Below are positions 17,280 through 26,286 of a stretch of DNA of 64,000 nt, piece after piece. Both the position numbers and the translations under genes were made by a program. Under the pieces are notes generated by a model. That model searched no databases, was not told the DNA's origin, and worked only from the letters and a program-made list of their open reading frames with translations. The stretch's first letter is position 1, and every line of letters starts with the position of its first letter. Origin of the DNA: FEN-1219 sp963810755 (GTDB taxonomy: Bacteria > Pseudomonadota > Gammaproteobacteria > Steroidobacterales > Rariloculaceae); assembly GCA_963810755.1 (NCBI GenBank), contig CAWEOP010000009.1, positions 434,001-498,000 on the forward strand, read 5' to 3'.

Positions 17280-17660
17280 ATGAAACGGACCTTCGTTACA
17301 TTGTTGGCGGCCGCGCTCGTTGCGGTTGCTCTGCCGGCGCTGGCGCACCATTCGTTCGCGATCTACGACATGTCGCAGAACATCGAATTCAAAGGCGTCG
17401 TCGACACGCTGAAGTTTCGCAATCCGCACATGGCGATGACGCTCACGCACTTGAAGGCCGACGGTTCGAAGGAGACGATCAACTTCGTCGAGGGCGCACC
17501 CGCGAACATGCTCGTGCGGATGGGGCTCGATCCCGCGGTCATCGCGCCGGGACAGGAAATCACGGCCATCGGCGCGCCGCGCCGCGACGATCCGACCTCG
17601 TTCTTCTTGAAGGCGATCATCCTCAAAGACGGAACGAAGTTCGTCAGCGTCGGCAACTGA
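17280..17660 (+). CDS. DUF6152 exported protein (module A)
   Basis: 126 residues. Signal peptide of about 21 residues ending LPALA, so the mature protein would begin HHSFAIYD. The rest is a small beta-rich domain (GVVDTLKFRNPHMAMTL, then GLDPAVIAPGQEITAIGAP and a C-terminal strand). DUF6152 has no known role. The twin His at the mature N terminus recalls copper-binding exported proteins in which the amino terminus takes part in metal binding; that is an inference. Translationally close to the preceding gene (4-base gap). Confidence 0.85.
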   Translation: MKRTFVTLLAAALVAVALPALAHHSFAIYDMSQNIEFKGVVDTLKFRNPHMAMTLTHLKADGSKETINFVEGAPANMLVRMGLDPAVIAPGQEITAIGAPRRDDPTSFFLKAIILKDGTKFVSVGN

Positions 17661-17771
17661 CGAGGACTCGACATAACGATTTGACCGCGGTCACAGAATC
17701 CGCGTCCGGCAGTCCGTTTTTCACTTCCGCCCCCCGATAATCCGCCGGCCATCTACGGGGAGTGGGGTTCA

Positions 17772-18686
17772 ATGCGAACGATCGTGACGCGAGTCGCCGC
17801 GCTCGCCTGGGCCGGCCTGTCGTGCTTCGCCGTCCAGGCGCAAGACGACTCGGAGCCCGAGCTCAGCGCCGAGGATCAGCAAGCGCTCGAGCAAATGCGG
17901 GCGTTTTGGGAGTCGCTCGACAGGCGCACCGGCGTCATCCCGCTCGGCGACGACCTTGCCAAGCTCGACGTCCCCGACGACTTCTACTTCCTCGACGCCG
18001 AAGACACGGAACGCGTGCTCGTCGCCTGGGGCAACCCGCCCGGCCAAGACAACATCGGCATGCTGTTTCCCGCGAAGCACACGCCGTTCGACGAGGGCAC
18101 GTGGGCAGTCACGATCAGCTACGAGGACGACGGGCATGTGAGCGACGCGGACGCGGCGAGCATCGACTACACCCAGCTGCTCAACGAGATGCGCAGCGAC
18201 ATTCGCGCCGGCAACCCGGAGCGCGAGTCCGACGGCTACCCGCCGATCGAGCTCGTGGGCTGGGCCGAGCCGCCGCGCTACGACGCCTCGAGCCGCAAGC
18301 TCTACTGGGCGAAGGAGCTGCGTTTCGGGGACTCGGACGACTCGACGCTCAACTACGAGATCCGTGCGCTCGGCCGCACGGGTGTCCTCAGCATGACGTT
18401 CATCGCGGATACCGCGCAGCTCGGCGAGATCAACCGCCGGCGCGAATCCGTGCTCCACATGGCCGAGTTCAATCCTGGGAAACGCTACGAGGACTTCGAC
18501 TCGAACATCGACGAGGTCGCGGCGTACGGCATCGGCGCACTCATCGCAGGTAAGGTCGCCGCCAAAGCGGGCTTGCTCGCGGGCGGCTTGCTGCTCCTCA
18601 AGAAGTTCGGCGTGTTCCTGGTCCTCGGGCTCGCGGCGCTCGGCCGCAAGGTCAGGAGCATGTTCTCGGGCGCTGCGCGCGCCTAA
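17772..18686 (+). CDS. DUF2167 membrane-anchored exported protein
   Basis: 304 residues: signal peptide (cut near VQAQ, residue 23), a long periplasmic domain with the DUF2167 features TGVIPLGDDLAKLDVP, YFLDAEDTERVLV and WAEPPRYDASSRKLYWAKEL, then a C-terminal hydrophobic stretch (about 262-293) rich in Gly/Leu that should anchor it in the membrane. Function unknown in the family. Its stop overlaps the convergent rhomboid gene by 4 bases. Confidence 0.88.
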   Translation: MRTIVTRVAALAWAGLSCFAVQAQDDSEPELSAEDQQALEQMRAFWESLDRRTGVIPLGDDLAKLDVPDDFYFLDAEDTERVLVAWGNPPGQDNIGMLFPAKHTPFDEGTWAVTISYEDDGHVSDADAASIDYTQLLNEMRSDIRAGNPERESDGYPPIELVGWAEPPRYDASSRKLYWAKELRFGDSDDSTLNYEIRALGRTGVLSMTFIADTAQLGEINRRRESVLHMAEFNPGKRYEDFDSNIDEVAAYGIGALIAGKVAAKAGLLAGGLLLLKKFGVFLVLGLAALGRKVRSMFSGAARA

Positions 18687-19285
18687 CCGAGCAGTTGGAG
18701 CAGGCGGCCAAACGCACTCGGCTCCGTGACGACAACGAACAAAACACCGAAGACCGCGCCGCAAAGATGCGCGTCGTGGTTGATTCGTCCTCTCTGCTGA
18801 CGCCCGGCCCAGTACTCGTAAGCGATGTAGCCCAGCGCAAACAGCGGCGCCGGGATCGGCACCGGGATCGGTAAGATCATCAGCGTGGTCGTCGGGAAGT
18901 AGACGATATACGCGAACAGCACCGCGGCGATCGCGCCCGATGCGCCGAGCGAGGCGTATTCGGGGTTGTCGCGATGCCTGAAGTACGTCCAGCTGTCGCT
19001 GACGACGAGACCGAGCAAATACAACACCAAGAACTTCACCGTCCCGATGTACCCTTCGAGCGGGAATGCGAAGAACCAGAAGGTCAGCATGTTGAAGAAC
19101 AGGTGACCCAGATCGGCGTGCACGAAGCCGCTCATGTAGATCGTGTCGTACTGCTTGCGCCGCAGGAACCAGTACGGCCGAAAGAGGCTGCGGTCGATGA
19201 GGCTCGGCGCCGCGAACAAACCGATCAGGCTCGTCGCGATCGTAATGACGAGAATAACGGTCGCACCGGGTTGCTGGAGGAACAA
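18683..19285 (-). CDS. Rhomboid-family intramembrane serine protease
   Basis: 200 residues, six predicted helices. The active-site pieces are present: HADLGHLFFNMLTFW (conserved His/Asn region of helix 2), GASGA with the nucleophilic Ser, and NHDAHLCGA with the general-base His. Rhomboids cut single-span membrane proteins inside the bilayer. The start is TTG 19285, supported by GAGGTGA about 7 bases upstream; no ATG fits. A GlyGly-CTERM-type protein, the kind cut by the rhomboid relative rhombosortase, is encoded at 62986-63766, but this protein looks like an ordinary rhomboid. Confidence 0.9.
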   Translation of the reverse strand: MFLQQPGATVILVITIATSLIGLFAAPSLIDRSLFRPYWFLRRKQYDTIYMSGFVHADLGHLFFNMLTFWFFAFPLEGYIGTVKFLVLYLLGLVVSDSWTYFRHRDNPEYASLGASGAIAAVLFAYIVYFPTTTLMILPIPVPIPAPLFALGYIAYEYWAGRQQRGRINHDAHLCGAVFGVLFVVVTEPSAFGRLLQLLG

Positions 19286-19387
19286 CGGATCACCTCACTT
19301 GACGAGAACGCGCTACCGTAGCGGACCGGGTGGTGCGTCGCAAATGCTCGCCCGCCGCCTATCGGTGATGACGAGGATTTTCAGAGC

Positions 19388-20944
19388 ATGAAGCTGGGCG
19401 AGCTCGCCGAAGTCTCCAACGCCCTCGCCGCGACCCGTAGCCGCACCGCGAAGGTAGCGCTGCTCGTCGAGTGTCTGCACGAGCTCGGCGCGGACGAGCG
19501 CGAGACGGCGGTCGCCTGGCTCGCGGGAACGCTACCGGGCGGCCGGCTCGGCCTCGGCCCGTCGACGATCCATTCGATGCGCGACGTGGCAGCCGCCGCG
19601 GAGCCGACACTCACGATCCGCGATACTCGAGCCCGGCTCGAGGCTCTCAAAGAAGTCGCGGGCAAAGGCAGCGCCGCGCGCCGGCAGCACGCGCTGAGTG
19701 CGCTCTTCGGCGCCGCGACCGCGGCCGAGCAGAATTTCCTCGCGCGCCTGCTGACGGACGAGCTGCGCCAAGGCGCGCTCGAGGGCGTGATGGCGGAAGC
19801 CATCGCAGCCGCCGCCGGCCTGCCCGCCGCGGACGTGCGGCGCGCGATCATGCTCGCGGGCGCGATCGCGCCCGTGGCCGAGGCTGCGCTGGCCGAAGGT
19901 GTTGCGGGGCTCGCGCACTTCACGCTGAACCTCTACGAGCCCGTGAGCCCGATGCTCGCGAGCCCCACGGCCGACGTCGCGAGCGCGCTCGCCGAGCTCG
20001 AAACGGCCGCGTTCGAGCTCAAGCTCGACGGCGCACGCGCCCAAATCCACAAAGGCGCGTCCGGTGTAAAGATCTATTCGCGCACGGGGCGCGACGTCAC
20101 GTTCAGCTTGCCGGAAATCGCGGAGACGATCGCCGCCCTACCCGCGCACAGCCTGATCCTCGACGGCGAAGTGATTGCGCTCGAGCCCAACGGACGCCCG
20201 CGTGCGTTTCAGGAAACGATGCGCCGTTTCGGCAGGAAGCTCGACGTCGAGAACGTGCAGGCCGCTGTCCCGATGTCGCTGTTTTGTTTCGATTGCCTGC
20301 ACGCCGACGGTGAGGACCTCATCGATCGGCCGATGTCGGAGCGGATCGCGCGGCTCGCGGCGATCCTGCCCGAAAAACTCATCGTGCCGCGCATCGTGAC
20401 CGGCGACCGCGGCGAAGCCGAGCGTTTTCTGCGCAGCGCGCTCGACCTCGGCCACGAGGGTTTGATGGCGAAGTCGCTCGGCTCGCCCTATGAGGCCGGC
20501 AGCCGCGGCGCGTCGTGGCTGAAGATCAAGGTCGCTCACACCCTCGACCTCGTGGTGCTCGCGGCCGAATGGGGTAGCGGCCGGCGTCAAGGCTGGCTCA
20601 GCAATCTGCATCTCGGCGCGCGCTCGGACGAAGGCTTCGTGATGCTCGGTAAGACGTTCAAAGGCCTCACCGACGAGCTGCTCGCGTGGCAGACGCAGCG
20701 GCTCAAAGAGCTCGCGCTCAACCCCGATGCCGGGGGCTACGTCGTGCACGTGCGGCCGGAGCTCGTCGTCGAAGTCGCATTCAACGAGCTGCAGGCGAGC
20801 AAGCGCTACCCCGGCGGGCTCGCGCTGCGCTTCGCGCGCGTCATCCGCTACCGCGACGACAAGACCGCTAGGGACGCCGATACCATCGAAACCGTCCGCG
20901 CGATCGCCGCGGGGCAACGGCGACCCCCTGCTCGATCCGAGTAG
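19388..20944 (+). CDS. ATP-dependent DNA ligase
   Basis: 518 residues, LigB-like size. An all-helical N-terminal DNA-binding domain (about 1-190) precedes the nucleotidyltransferase core: motif I KLDGAR with the AMP-accepting Lys at about residue 215, YSRTGRDVT, motif III FCFDCLHADG, motif IV EGLMAKS and motif V SWLKIK. The OB-fold domain ends with KRYPGGLALRFARVIRYRDDK. It seals nicks with ATP, probably in repair; most bacteria have this besides NAD-dependent LigA. ATG 19388 directly precedes the conserved start. No partner Ku gene is present. Confidence 0.93.
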   Translation: MKLGELAEVSNALAATRSRTAKVALLVECLHELGADERETAVAWLAGTLPGGRLGLGPSTIHSMRDVAAAAEPTLTIRDTRARLEALKEVAGKGSAARRQHALSALFGAATAAEQNFLARLLTDELRQGALEGVMAEAIAAAAGLPAADVRRAIMLAGAIAPVAEAALAEGVAGLAHFTLNLYEPVSPMLASPTADVASALAELETAAFELKLDGARAQIHKGASGVKIYSRTGRDVTFSLPEIAETIAALPAHSLILDGEVIALEPNGRPRAFQETMRRFGRKLDVENVQAAVPMSLFCFDCLHADGEDLIDRPMSERIARLAAILPEKLIVPRIVTGDRGEAERFLRSALDLGHEGLMAKSLGSPYEAGSRGASWLKIKVAHTLDLVVLAAEWGSGRRQGWLSNLHLGARSDEGFVMLGKTFKGLTDELLAWQTQRLKELALNPDAGGYVVHVRPELVVEVAFNELQASKRYPGGLALRFARVIRYRDDKTARDADTIETVRAIAAGQRRPPARSE

Positions 20945-20970
20945 TCAGCACGCAAACGGCTGCTCTGGAA

Positions 20971-21038
20971 GGCGCTATTATTCTCAGTTACTTCAATCTA
21001 CTACATACGATAGCGCATTCTGTTTCTGAGCTAGCGCC
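20971..21038. repeat. AT-rich imperfect inverted repeat between two convergent genes
   Basis: GGCGCTA-5-CTCAG at the left is matched by CTGAG-1-TAGCGCC at the right, and GCGCTAT (20972) is also repeated inverted as ATAGCGC (21010). The centre is far richer in A/T than the surroundings. It lies between the ligase and AraC genes and could be a bidirectional terminator or the scar of a lost small element. Confidence 0.5.
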
Positions 21039-21048
21039 CGGCCGGACG

Positions 21049-21957
21049 TCAGGCGTCCGCGATCGGCCAGTAGACCTCGGTTCGCCAATCCGCAACGTCA
21101 GGATACTCACCGGGGTCTGTGACGTACGACTCCCACGGCGCTCCGGCTGCGCTAAAACCATGCGTTTCGATCCAGCGCTCGATTTGCGCGTAGGTCGCAG
21201 GCAACTGATCGTAGGCGCCGGCGTGCATCGCGACGACGACGGCGCCGCCTTGCAACGTGCCCGCCTCCACCTCGCCGGCGCCCGCAACGGGCGCCGCGAT
21301 CGGACACCCGCCCTCGATCGTGAGCAACCCCGCACTCATCGCGGCATAGCGGACGAACGGATGGCCGGAGACGGCGGCGCCGCTTTTCTGCGCGTAGCCG
21401 AACGCGGCGCCGAGACAGAGCCCGATCGTCTGCGCCAACTCCGCCCGCGAGCAGCGGCGGCGGACGAAGAGCATCGGCTGGGCGTCGATTACCTTGCGGG
21501 CGATGTCGAGCATCGGCATGACGGGTTTCCTCGGTGACTCGGATGAGATGCGGTACAGGCCCACGCACGGCGCGATCGCGCCGACGAGCTCGGCGTGCCG
21601 CGCGCGCTGTGCGTTGGTCACACCCGCGAGCGCGACGGCGCGGTACTCGGCGGGTGAACAGCCGTAGCGGCGGCGAAACGCGCGAGTAAACACCTCGTGG
21701 CTCGCGAAGCCCGCGCCGAGCGCGACGCGCAGCACCGCGTCGCCGGTCGTCGCGAGCCTTGCGGCGGCTTGCTCGAGACGCACGCGCTGCGTGTACTGCT
21801 TCGGCGTCTCGCCCACGACGCGCCGAAAAGCGCGATGCAGATGAAACGGCGACCAGCCCGCGCGGCGAGCGAGCGCTTCGAGCGAGACCTCGCCGCCGAG
21901 CCTGCGGCGAAGGTCGCGCAGAAGGTGCAATACGTCTCGTTCGATGCTCGTGGACAT
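21049..21957 (-). CDS. AraC-type regulator with GyrI-like effector domain
   Basis: 302 residues. The N-terminal third is a double helix-turn-helix (LEALARRAGWSPFHLHRAFR and LRVALGAGFASHEVFTRAFR), like Rob/SoxS/MarA but placed first. From about residue 150 a GyrI/BmrR-like small-molecule binding domain follows (ARKVIDAQPMLFVRRR ... VVVAMHAGAYDQLPATYAQI ... EYPDVADWRTEVYWPI). Probably senses a xenobiotic. ATG 21957 is chosen because the HTH domain begins close behind it; the frame is open to 22041. Confidence 0.9.
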   Translation of the reverse strand: MSTSIERDVLHLLRDLRRRLGGEVSLEALARRAGWSPFHLHRAFRRVVGETPKQYTQRVRLEQAAARLATTGDAVLRVALGAGFASHEVFTRAFRRRYGCSPAEYRAVALAGVTNAQRARHAELVGAIAPCVGLYRISSESPRKPVMPMLDIARKVIDAQPMLFVRRRCSRAELAQTIGLCLGAAFGYAQKSGAAVSGHPFVRYAAMSAGLLTIEGGCPIAAPVAGAGEVEAGTLQGGAVVVAMHAGAYDQLPATYAQIERWIETHGFSAAGAPWESYVTDPGEYPDVADWRTEVYWPIADA

Positions 21958-22105
21958 CGGCAATGGCGAAGCGCGGTGTGCTGGCCGGAATATTGCCGCA
22001 GTTCGTGCGTTCGAGCTACGGCGATGCGCGCCGCGGCGCAAGAATCGTCAAGCGCGATCGCGAACGCTGCCCTAGAGTCATTCGCTACCGTCCGGGGAGA
22101 TCCTC

Positions 22106-22519
22106 ATGCACCGCACCCTTGTCCCGCTGCTCATTCTGCTGTCGTCGGTGGCGCTCGCGCAGCCGCAGGCCGCAGCCCCAATCGTGTTCTTCGATCTCGC
22201 GGGCCCCGAGTCGGCGGCGCTAAAGGACTTCTATTCGAAGTTGTTCGGGTGGACGGCTGACGCCACCGGCAATCTCTCGGTTCCCGTGACGTCGCCGCTC
22301 GCCGGAACCGTGCGCTCGGGTGACCCGACGGAGAAGCGCATCTACATCGGCGTCGACGACGTCAGCGCGAAGCTCGCTGAGATTGCCGCGAACGGCGGCA
22401 CGATCGACGCACCGAGGTTCGAAGTGCCCGGCGTCGTCGTGCTCGGTCTGTTCAAGGATCCGGCCGGCAATCCGATGGCGCTCGTGGAGATGACGAACGG
22501 CAAACCGAAGATTCCGTGA
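22106..22519 (+). CDS. Exported VOC-family (glyoxalase/bleomycin-resistance fold) protein
   Basis: 137 residues with a signal peptide (cut after VALAQ, about 18). The rest is one VOC unit: VFFDLAGPESAALKDFYSKL, IYIGVDDVSAKLAEIAANGG and LFKDPAGNPMALVEM. Only one betaalphabetabetabeta pair is complete, so it likely dimerises. An exported VOC protein is uncommon. Reaction unknown. GGGGAGAT upstream of the ATG is the ribosome site. Confidence 0.85.
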   Translation: MHRTLVPLLILLSSVALAQPQAAAPIVFFDLAGPESAALKDFYSKLFGWTADATGNLSVPVTSPLAGTVRSGDPTEKRIYIGVDDVSAKLAEIAANGGTIDAPRFEVPGVVVLGLFKDPAGNPMALVEMTNGKPKIP

Positions 22520-22588
22520 CCCTCGAGCGAGTGGGCTCGAAGCCCGCATGACCTACGAGCCGCGCTGAGCAGCGAGGTGTGTGCGTCG

Positions 22589-23110
22589 CTACAGGCCTAG
22601 CGCGTACAACAACGTGTCGTTGTACATGATGAAGCGGCCGAAGAAGATCACTCCGAACCAGAGCAGCAGCGACAAGGCCGCGACGATCTTCGCGCTCGTG
22701 GGCGCTATGCCTTCGGGAGTGACCGCGTCCGCTTGACGCGCGATGCCCGTGACATAGAACGCCAGCAGGTTCAGGCCCGCAATCACGATCAGCAGCATCT
22801 TGATCTGGAACGCGAGGTTCGTGAGGTACTCCTGCGGACCGCCGACCGGGTTGCCGGCGACGAAGATGAACCCGGTGATCGCGTTGACGAAGAAACCGAT
22901 CACGCCGAGCGGGATGAAGCGCTCGAGGGCCTTGATCGGGACGCCCTTCGCGATGCCGAGCATTCGGAGGTCGACGAGGCCCACGCTGCCGATCAGCAAC
23001 GCCATGCCGAAGAAGTGCAGGATCTCGCACACGGGCCACACCCAGTCCTGGGTGGCGACGAAATTATCGATGCCCGTGCTCAGCATGAATTGCGTAATTG
23101 CGTCCATCAT
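22589..23110 (-). CDS. Four-helix membrane protein, DUF6644-like (paralogue 1)
   Basis: 173 residues with four or five hydrophobic helices. The segment WVWPVCEILHFFGMALLIGSVGLVD-like helix (His at about 32) and LRMLGIAKGVPIKALERFIP match the neighbour at 23146-23643 in order and spacing, so these are tandem paralogues. I associate the pattern with DUF6644; the family has no known function. Conserved His in the first helices could bind heme or metal, but this is not shown. Last gene of the operon MFS carrier, paralogue 2, paralogue 1. Confidence 0.7.
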   Translation of the reverse strand: MMDAITQFMLSTGIDNFVATQDWVWPVCEILHFFGMALLIGSVGLVDLRMLGIAKGVPIKALERFIPLGVIGFFVNAITGFIFVAGNPVGGPQEYLTNLAFQIKMLLIVIAGLNLLAFYVTGIARQADAVTPEGIAPTSAKIVAALSLLLWFGVIFFGRFIMYNDTLLYALGL

Positions 23111-23145
23111 TGCAGTCTCCTAGCCCGCCGTCGGCGAACGGCCGC

Positions 23146-23643
23146 CTAAAACCCGAACCACGCCTGCACGAAGCTCGGGTATTCCGTGAGGCGCCCGGCA
23201 ATGATCGCGATCGTCCAGAACGTGATCGATAACACGGCGAACTTCGTGGTGCCGGGCGGGACGCCGGTGCCGTTCACGACGGCCGGATGGTCGAATACCT
23301 TTATCTTGGTGAGCTCGAGATTCACCATCGCGCACAGAATCATCGAGAGCTTCACGAAGAACATCCAGTTGTGGAGGTCGTTCGTGAGATTCGCGGCGAG
23401 CAACGACAAGCCCGAGAATGCGTTCACCGTGAAGCCGACGTACATCCACGGGAACAGCTTGCGGAGCTTCGCGACCGGGATCTCCGGCACGTAGCCGAGC
23501 AGGCGCAGAGCGACGATGACGTTGATGCCGACGACGATCGCGAGCCCCATCGCGTGCAGCGACAGGATCCACGTGTAGGCCCAAATGGAGGGCGATTCGC
23601 GAACCCAAACAGCGTAGGCGCTGTTCTCGATGGCGTCGATCAT
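23146..23643 (-). CDS. Four-helix membrane protein, DUF6644-like (paralogue 2)
   Basis: 165 residues, four helices; AYTWILSLHAMGLAIVVG and LRLLGYVPEIPVAKLRKLFP correspond to the same places in the next gene. It starts 11 bases after the MFS gene and ends 35 bases before its paralogue. The arrangement suggests the two make a heterodimer serving the compound carried by the MFS transporter, but nothing in the sequence names the reaction. Confidence 0.7.
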   Translation of the reverse strand: MIDAIENSAYAVWVRESPSIWAYTWILSLHAMGLAIVVGINVIVALRLLGYVPEIPVAKLRKLFPWMYVGFTVNAFSGLSLLAANLTNDLHNWMFFVKLSMILCAMVNLELTKIKVFDHPAVVNGTGVPPGTTKFAVLSITFWTIAIIAGRLTEYPSFVQAWFGF

Positions 23644-23654
23644 AAAGCTCCCTC

Positions 23655-25097
23655 TCAGCGGCCGTGGGCGATTGCGCCCTTGAGACCCGTGCGAACGTCG
23701 CCGGCCTCCGGCTGATCAGCCGCGAGCGACGACTCCGGCGCCTCGGGGTTGAGCTTCAGCAGCGTGAGCACGCCCGCGGCGACCAGCGAGCCGAGCGCCA
23801 TGATCATCGAGACCGTTGGCCTGCCAAGGTTCGCGCTGAACAGAGCGCCCGCGAGGATCGGTGCGAGCACGGACCCGCCGCGGCCGACGCCGACCGCGAA
23901 GCCGGTGCCGAACGCCCGAACGTGCGTCGGAAACGCCCTTGCGAAGAGCGCATACATCCCGGTGATCGCGCCGTTCGTGAAGAATCCCGCGGCCATGCAA
24001 ATCAGCGTGAGCTGCACGAGGTCGGATGCGGTGCGTCCGAAGATCGTCACCATCACCGTCGACACGATCATTACGCCGATCGTGATCGCCTTGACGTTGT
24101 AGCGCATCGCGAGCAGCCCGACTACCGTCCCGCCCGTTGCGCCGCCGACGTTCAGCCAGCTCAACACTCTGCCCGCGGAGCTCGGAGCGAAGCCCATGTC
24201 GACGACGATCGTCGGCACCCACTTCACGATGTAGTAGAACGTCGTGATGTGGAAGAAGTACGCGATCGTGACGAGGACGGTAATCGCCAAGAGGCTGCCG
24301 CGGAAGATGTCCGCGACCGAGCGCTTGCGCACCTCAGCCGAGACCGCCGGCAACGCCGCTACGGTCGCATGGCCGAACCGCTTCAGCGTGCGGTTGATCT
24401 TCTCGAGCGCACCGCTCGGCTGCTTGCGCGCGAGCCAATGCACGGACTCCGGCATGAAGAAGTACACCATCGGTATGAAGAACAGGGTGACCGACGCGCC
24501 GAATATGAATACCGACCGCCAGTTCGCGAGCTCGAGGCCCATCGATGTGATGAATCCGCCTGCCGCCGCACCGACCGGATATCCGATCGACATGATTGCG
24601 ACGCTCACGTCCCGGCGCCGCGTGTTCGAGAACTCCGCAGCCACGGCGTTGATCGCCGCGAGCATGCCGCCGATGCCGAGGCCCGTGACGATCCGCCAGA
24701 TCGAGAGGTCCGCGAGCCGCGGATCGACGTCCAGCCCGACCGCCGCGAACACCGGCGTCACGAACCCGCCGAGCACGCCGCTCGACGTCGTAACCATGAA
24801 CATGCCGGTCGCCATCACGACGAGGCAGCCGAGCACTGTCGGCCGTCGGCCGATCTTGTCCGCGACGCCGCCGAGGAAGATCGAGCCGAGCGCCATGCCG
24901 ACGAGCTCCATCGACAGCACGAAGCCGAGCGCGCTCGGCTGCAGTCCCCACTCGGCCCTGATCCCGGGAGAGGCGAAGCTGATGGAAAGCACGTCGAAGC
25001 CATCGAGCGCGTTCAAACCGATGGTGATGGCCACGATGAGCACCTGCATCGAGGTCATCGGCGACTTGGCGATTATGTCTCGCGGATCATTACTCAC
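23655..25097 (-). CDS. MFS transporter of the aromatic acid:H+ symporter (AAHS) type
   Basis: 480 residues, twelve membrane helices. Helix 1 has the LDGFDV motif typical of PcaK/BenK-like aromatic acid carriers, and the loop after helix 2 reads GGVADKIGRRPTVLG, the MFS signature. Likely takes up an aromatic or other organic acid. It heads an operon with two paralogous 4-TM proteins, and is divergent (about 167 bases) from the second HPDxxGLW/DUF6152 module. Confidence 0.88.
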   Translation of the reverse strand: MSNDPRDIIAKSPMTSMQVLIVAITIGLNALDGFDVLSISFASPGIRAEWGLQPSALGFVLSMELVGMALGSIFLGGVADKIGRRPTVLGCLVVMATGMFMVTTSSGVLGGFVTPVFAAVGLDVDPRLADLSIWRIVTGLGIGGMLAAINAVAAEFSNTRRRDVSVAIMSIGYPVGAAAGGFITSMGLELANWRSVFIFGASVTLFFIPMVYFFMPESVHWLARKQPSGALEKINRTLKRFGHATVAALPAVSAEVRKRSVADIFRGSLLAITVLVTIAYFFHITTFYYIVKWVPTIVVDMGFAPSSAGRVLSWLNVGGATGGTVVGLLAMRYNVKAITIGVMIVSTVMVTIFGRTASDLVQLTLICMAAGFFTNGAITGMYALFARAFPTHVRAFGTGFAVGVGRGGSVLAPILAGALFSANLGRPTVSMIMALGSLVAAGVLTLLKLNPEAPESSLAADQPEAGDVRTGLKGAIAHGR

Positions 25098-25264
25098 TGG
25101 CGGTCCCCCGTCGCTGTCTTCTGCAGCTTTGTCGGGCCGAGCGTAGCATTTTCCGGCCGCAACCGCGCTACGCGAAGATTCTTAAGGATCACCAACGCTG
25201 CTTTGCTAGTGGCCTCGAATACGGTATTTTCTCGGCCTCACCGCGCACCGGACGAAAAAACGTA

Positions 25265-26180
25265 ATGATCAACTGGCTCAGAGCAGCCGTGCTGGCCGCA
25301 GGAATCGCGGCTGTCGCCGCGCCCGCCGCAGCGCAATGGCCGCCGTATCCGACGCCGAACGTTCCGAAAAACAAAGACGGCACGCCGAACATGAAGGCGC
25401 CGGCGCCGCGCGCCGTCGACGGCCACCCCGATCTCACGGGCTTGTGGGAGATCTACTTAAACTCGATCGCGGCCGCACCGCCGCCGGGCCAGGCGAGCCC
25501 GTCGCGCTCGCTACAGGATCAGAATGGCGGCGGCGGCGCGGACCAACTCGGCCTCGCGGCGAGCACACCTCCCGCCGACCCGAACGCACCGCCGCGCGCG
25601 ACGTTCTTCGACATCGCAGCCAACATTCCGGGCGGCGCACCGTTTCAGCCTTGGGCTGCCGAGCTGCGCAAGCAGCGCATGGCCGACAATCAGAAAGACA
25701 ATCCGGACGCGCATTGCCTGCCGATGGGCTTCATGCAGCTGCACGGCCATCCGCAACCGCGCAAGATCGTGCAGACGCCGGGCCTGATCGTCATCATGTA
25801 CGAAGGCAATCAGGGGCTGCGGCAGATTTTCACCGACGGGCGTGCCGCTGCCCGAAGTGAACGAAGACTTGCAGCCCTGGTGGTACGGCTATTCGGTCGG
25901 CCATTGGGAAAGGGACACGCTCGTCGTCGAGTCCGTCGGCTTCCGCGACGACGGCTGGCTCGACGTGTTCGGCAGCCCGCTCACGGACAAGGGCAAGCTG
26001 ACCGAGCGTTGGCGCCGGACGGACTTCGGGCATCTCGAGATCGACATCACCGTCGACGATCCAAAGGCGTACACGAAGCCGTTCACCGTGCGGGTGAGCC
26101 ATCAATTGACGCTCGACCAGGAGCTGATCGAGTTCGTCTGCAACGAGAACGAAAAGTCGTCGCAGCACTTCGATCCGTAG
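25265..26180 (+). CDS. Exported protein of the 'HPDxxGLW' family (module B, first copy), apparent frameshift
   Basis: Signal peptide (about 1-23, APAAAQ) then GHPDLTGLWEIY, CLPMGFMQLHGHPQPRKIV and YEGNQGLRQIFTDGR. At this point the frame is lost; the continuation PLPEVNEDLQPWWYGYSVGH to the end NENEKSSQHFDP is one frame over. The paralogue at 26732-27568 reads DGRPVPERSADLQPWWYGYS at the same place, so one extra base near 25842 explains the break; about 304 residues after repair. Without repair the product would be a 25265-26254 chimera with a meaningless tail. The protein is longer than the module A copy and contains an insert rich in Gly/Pro at about residues 70-110. Confidence 0.75.
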
Positions 26181-26286
26181 GGCGAATTGCGCGGAGCGCT
26201 ACGGACACGGTCCGTCGGCTCGAGAAGCTTGGCGGCGTCGGCGCCGGTATCTAGGATGAGTGCAGGATTCTTCAGGAGTGAATGAG

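Noticed and set aside
23664..25265. 533-codon open frame on the plus strand
   Set aside because: Shadow of the MFS carrier gene; composition extremely rich in Arg, Asp, His, Glu without any folded-protein pattern.
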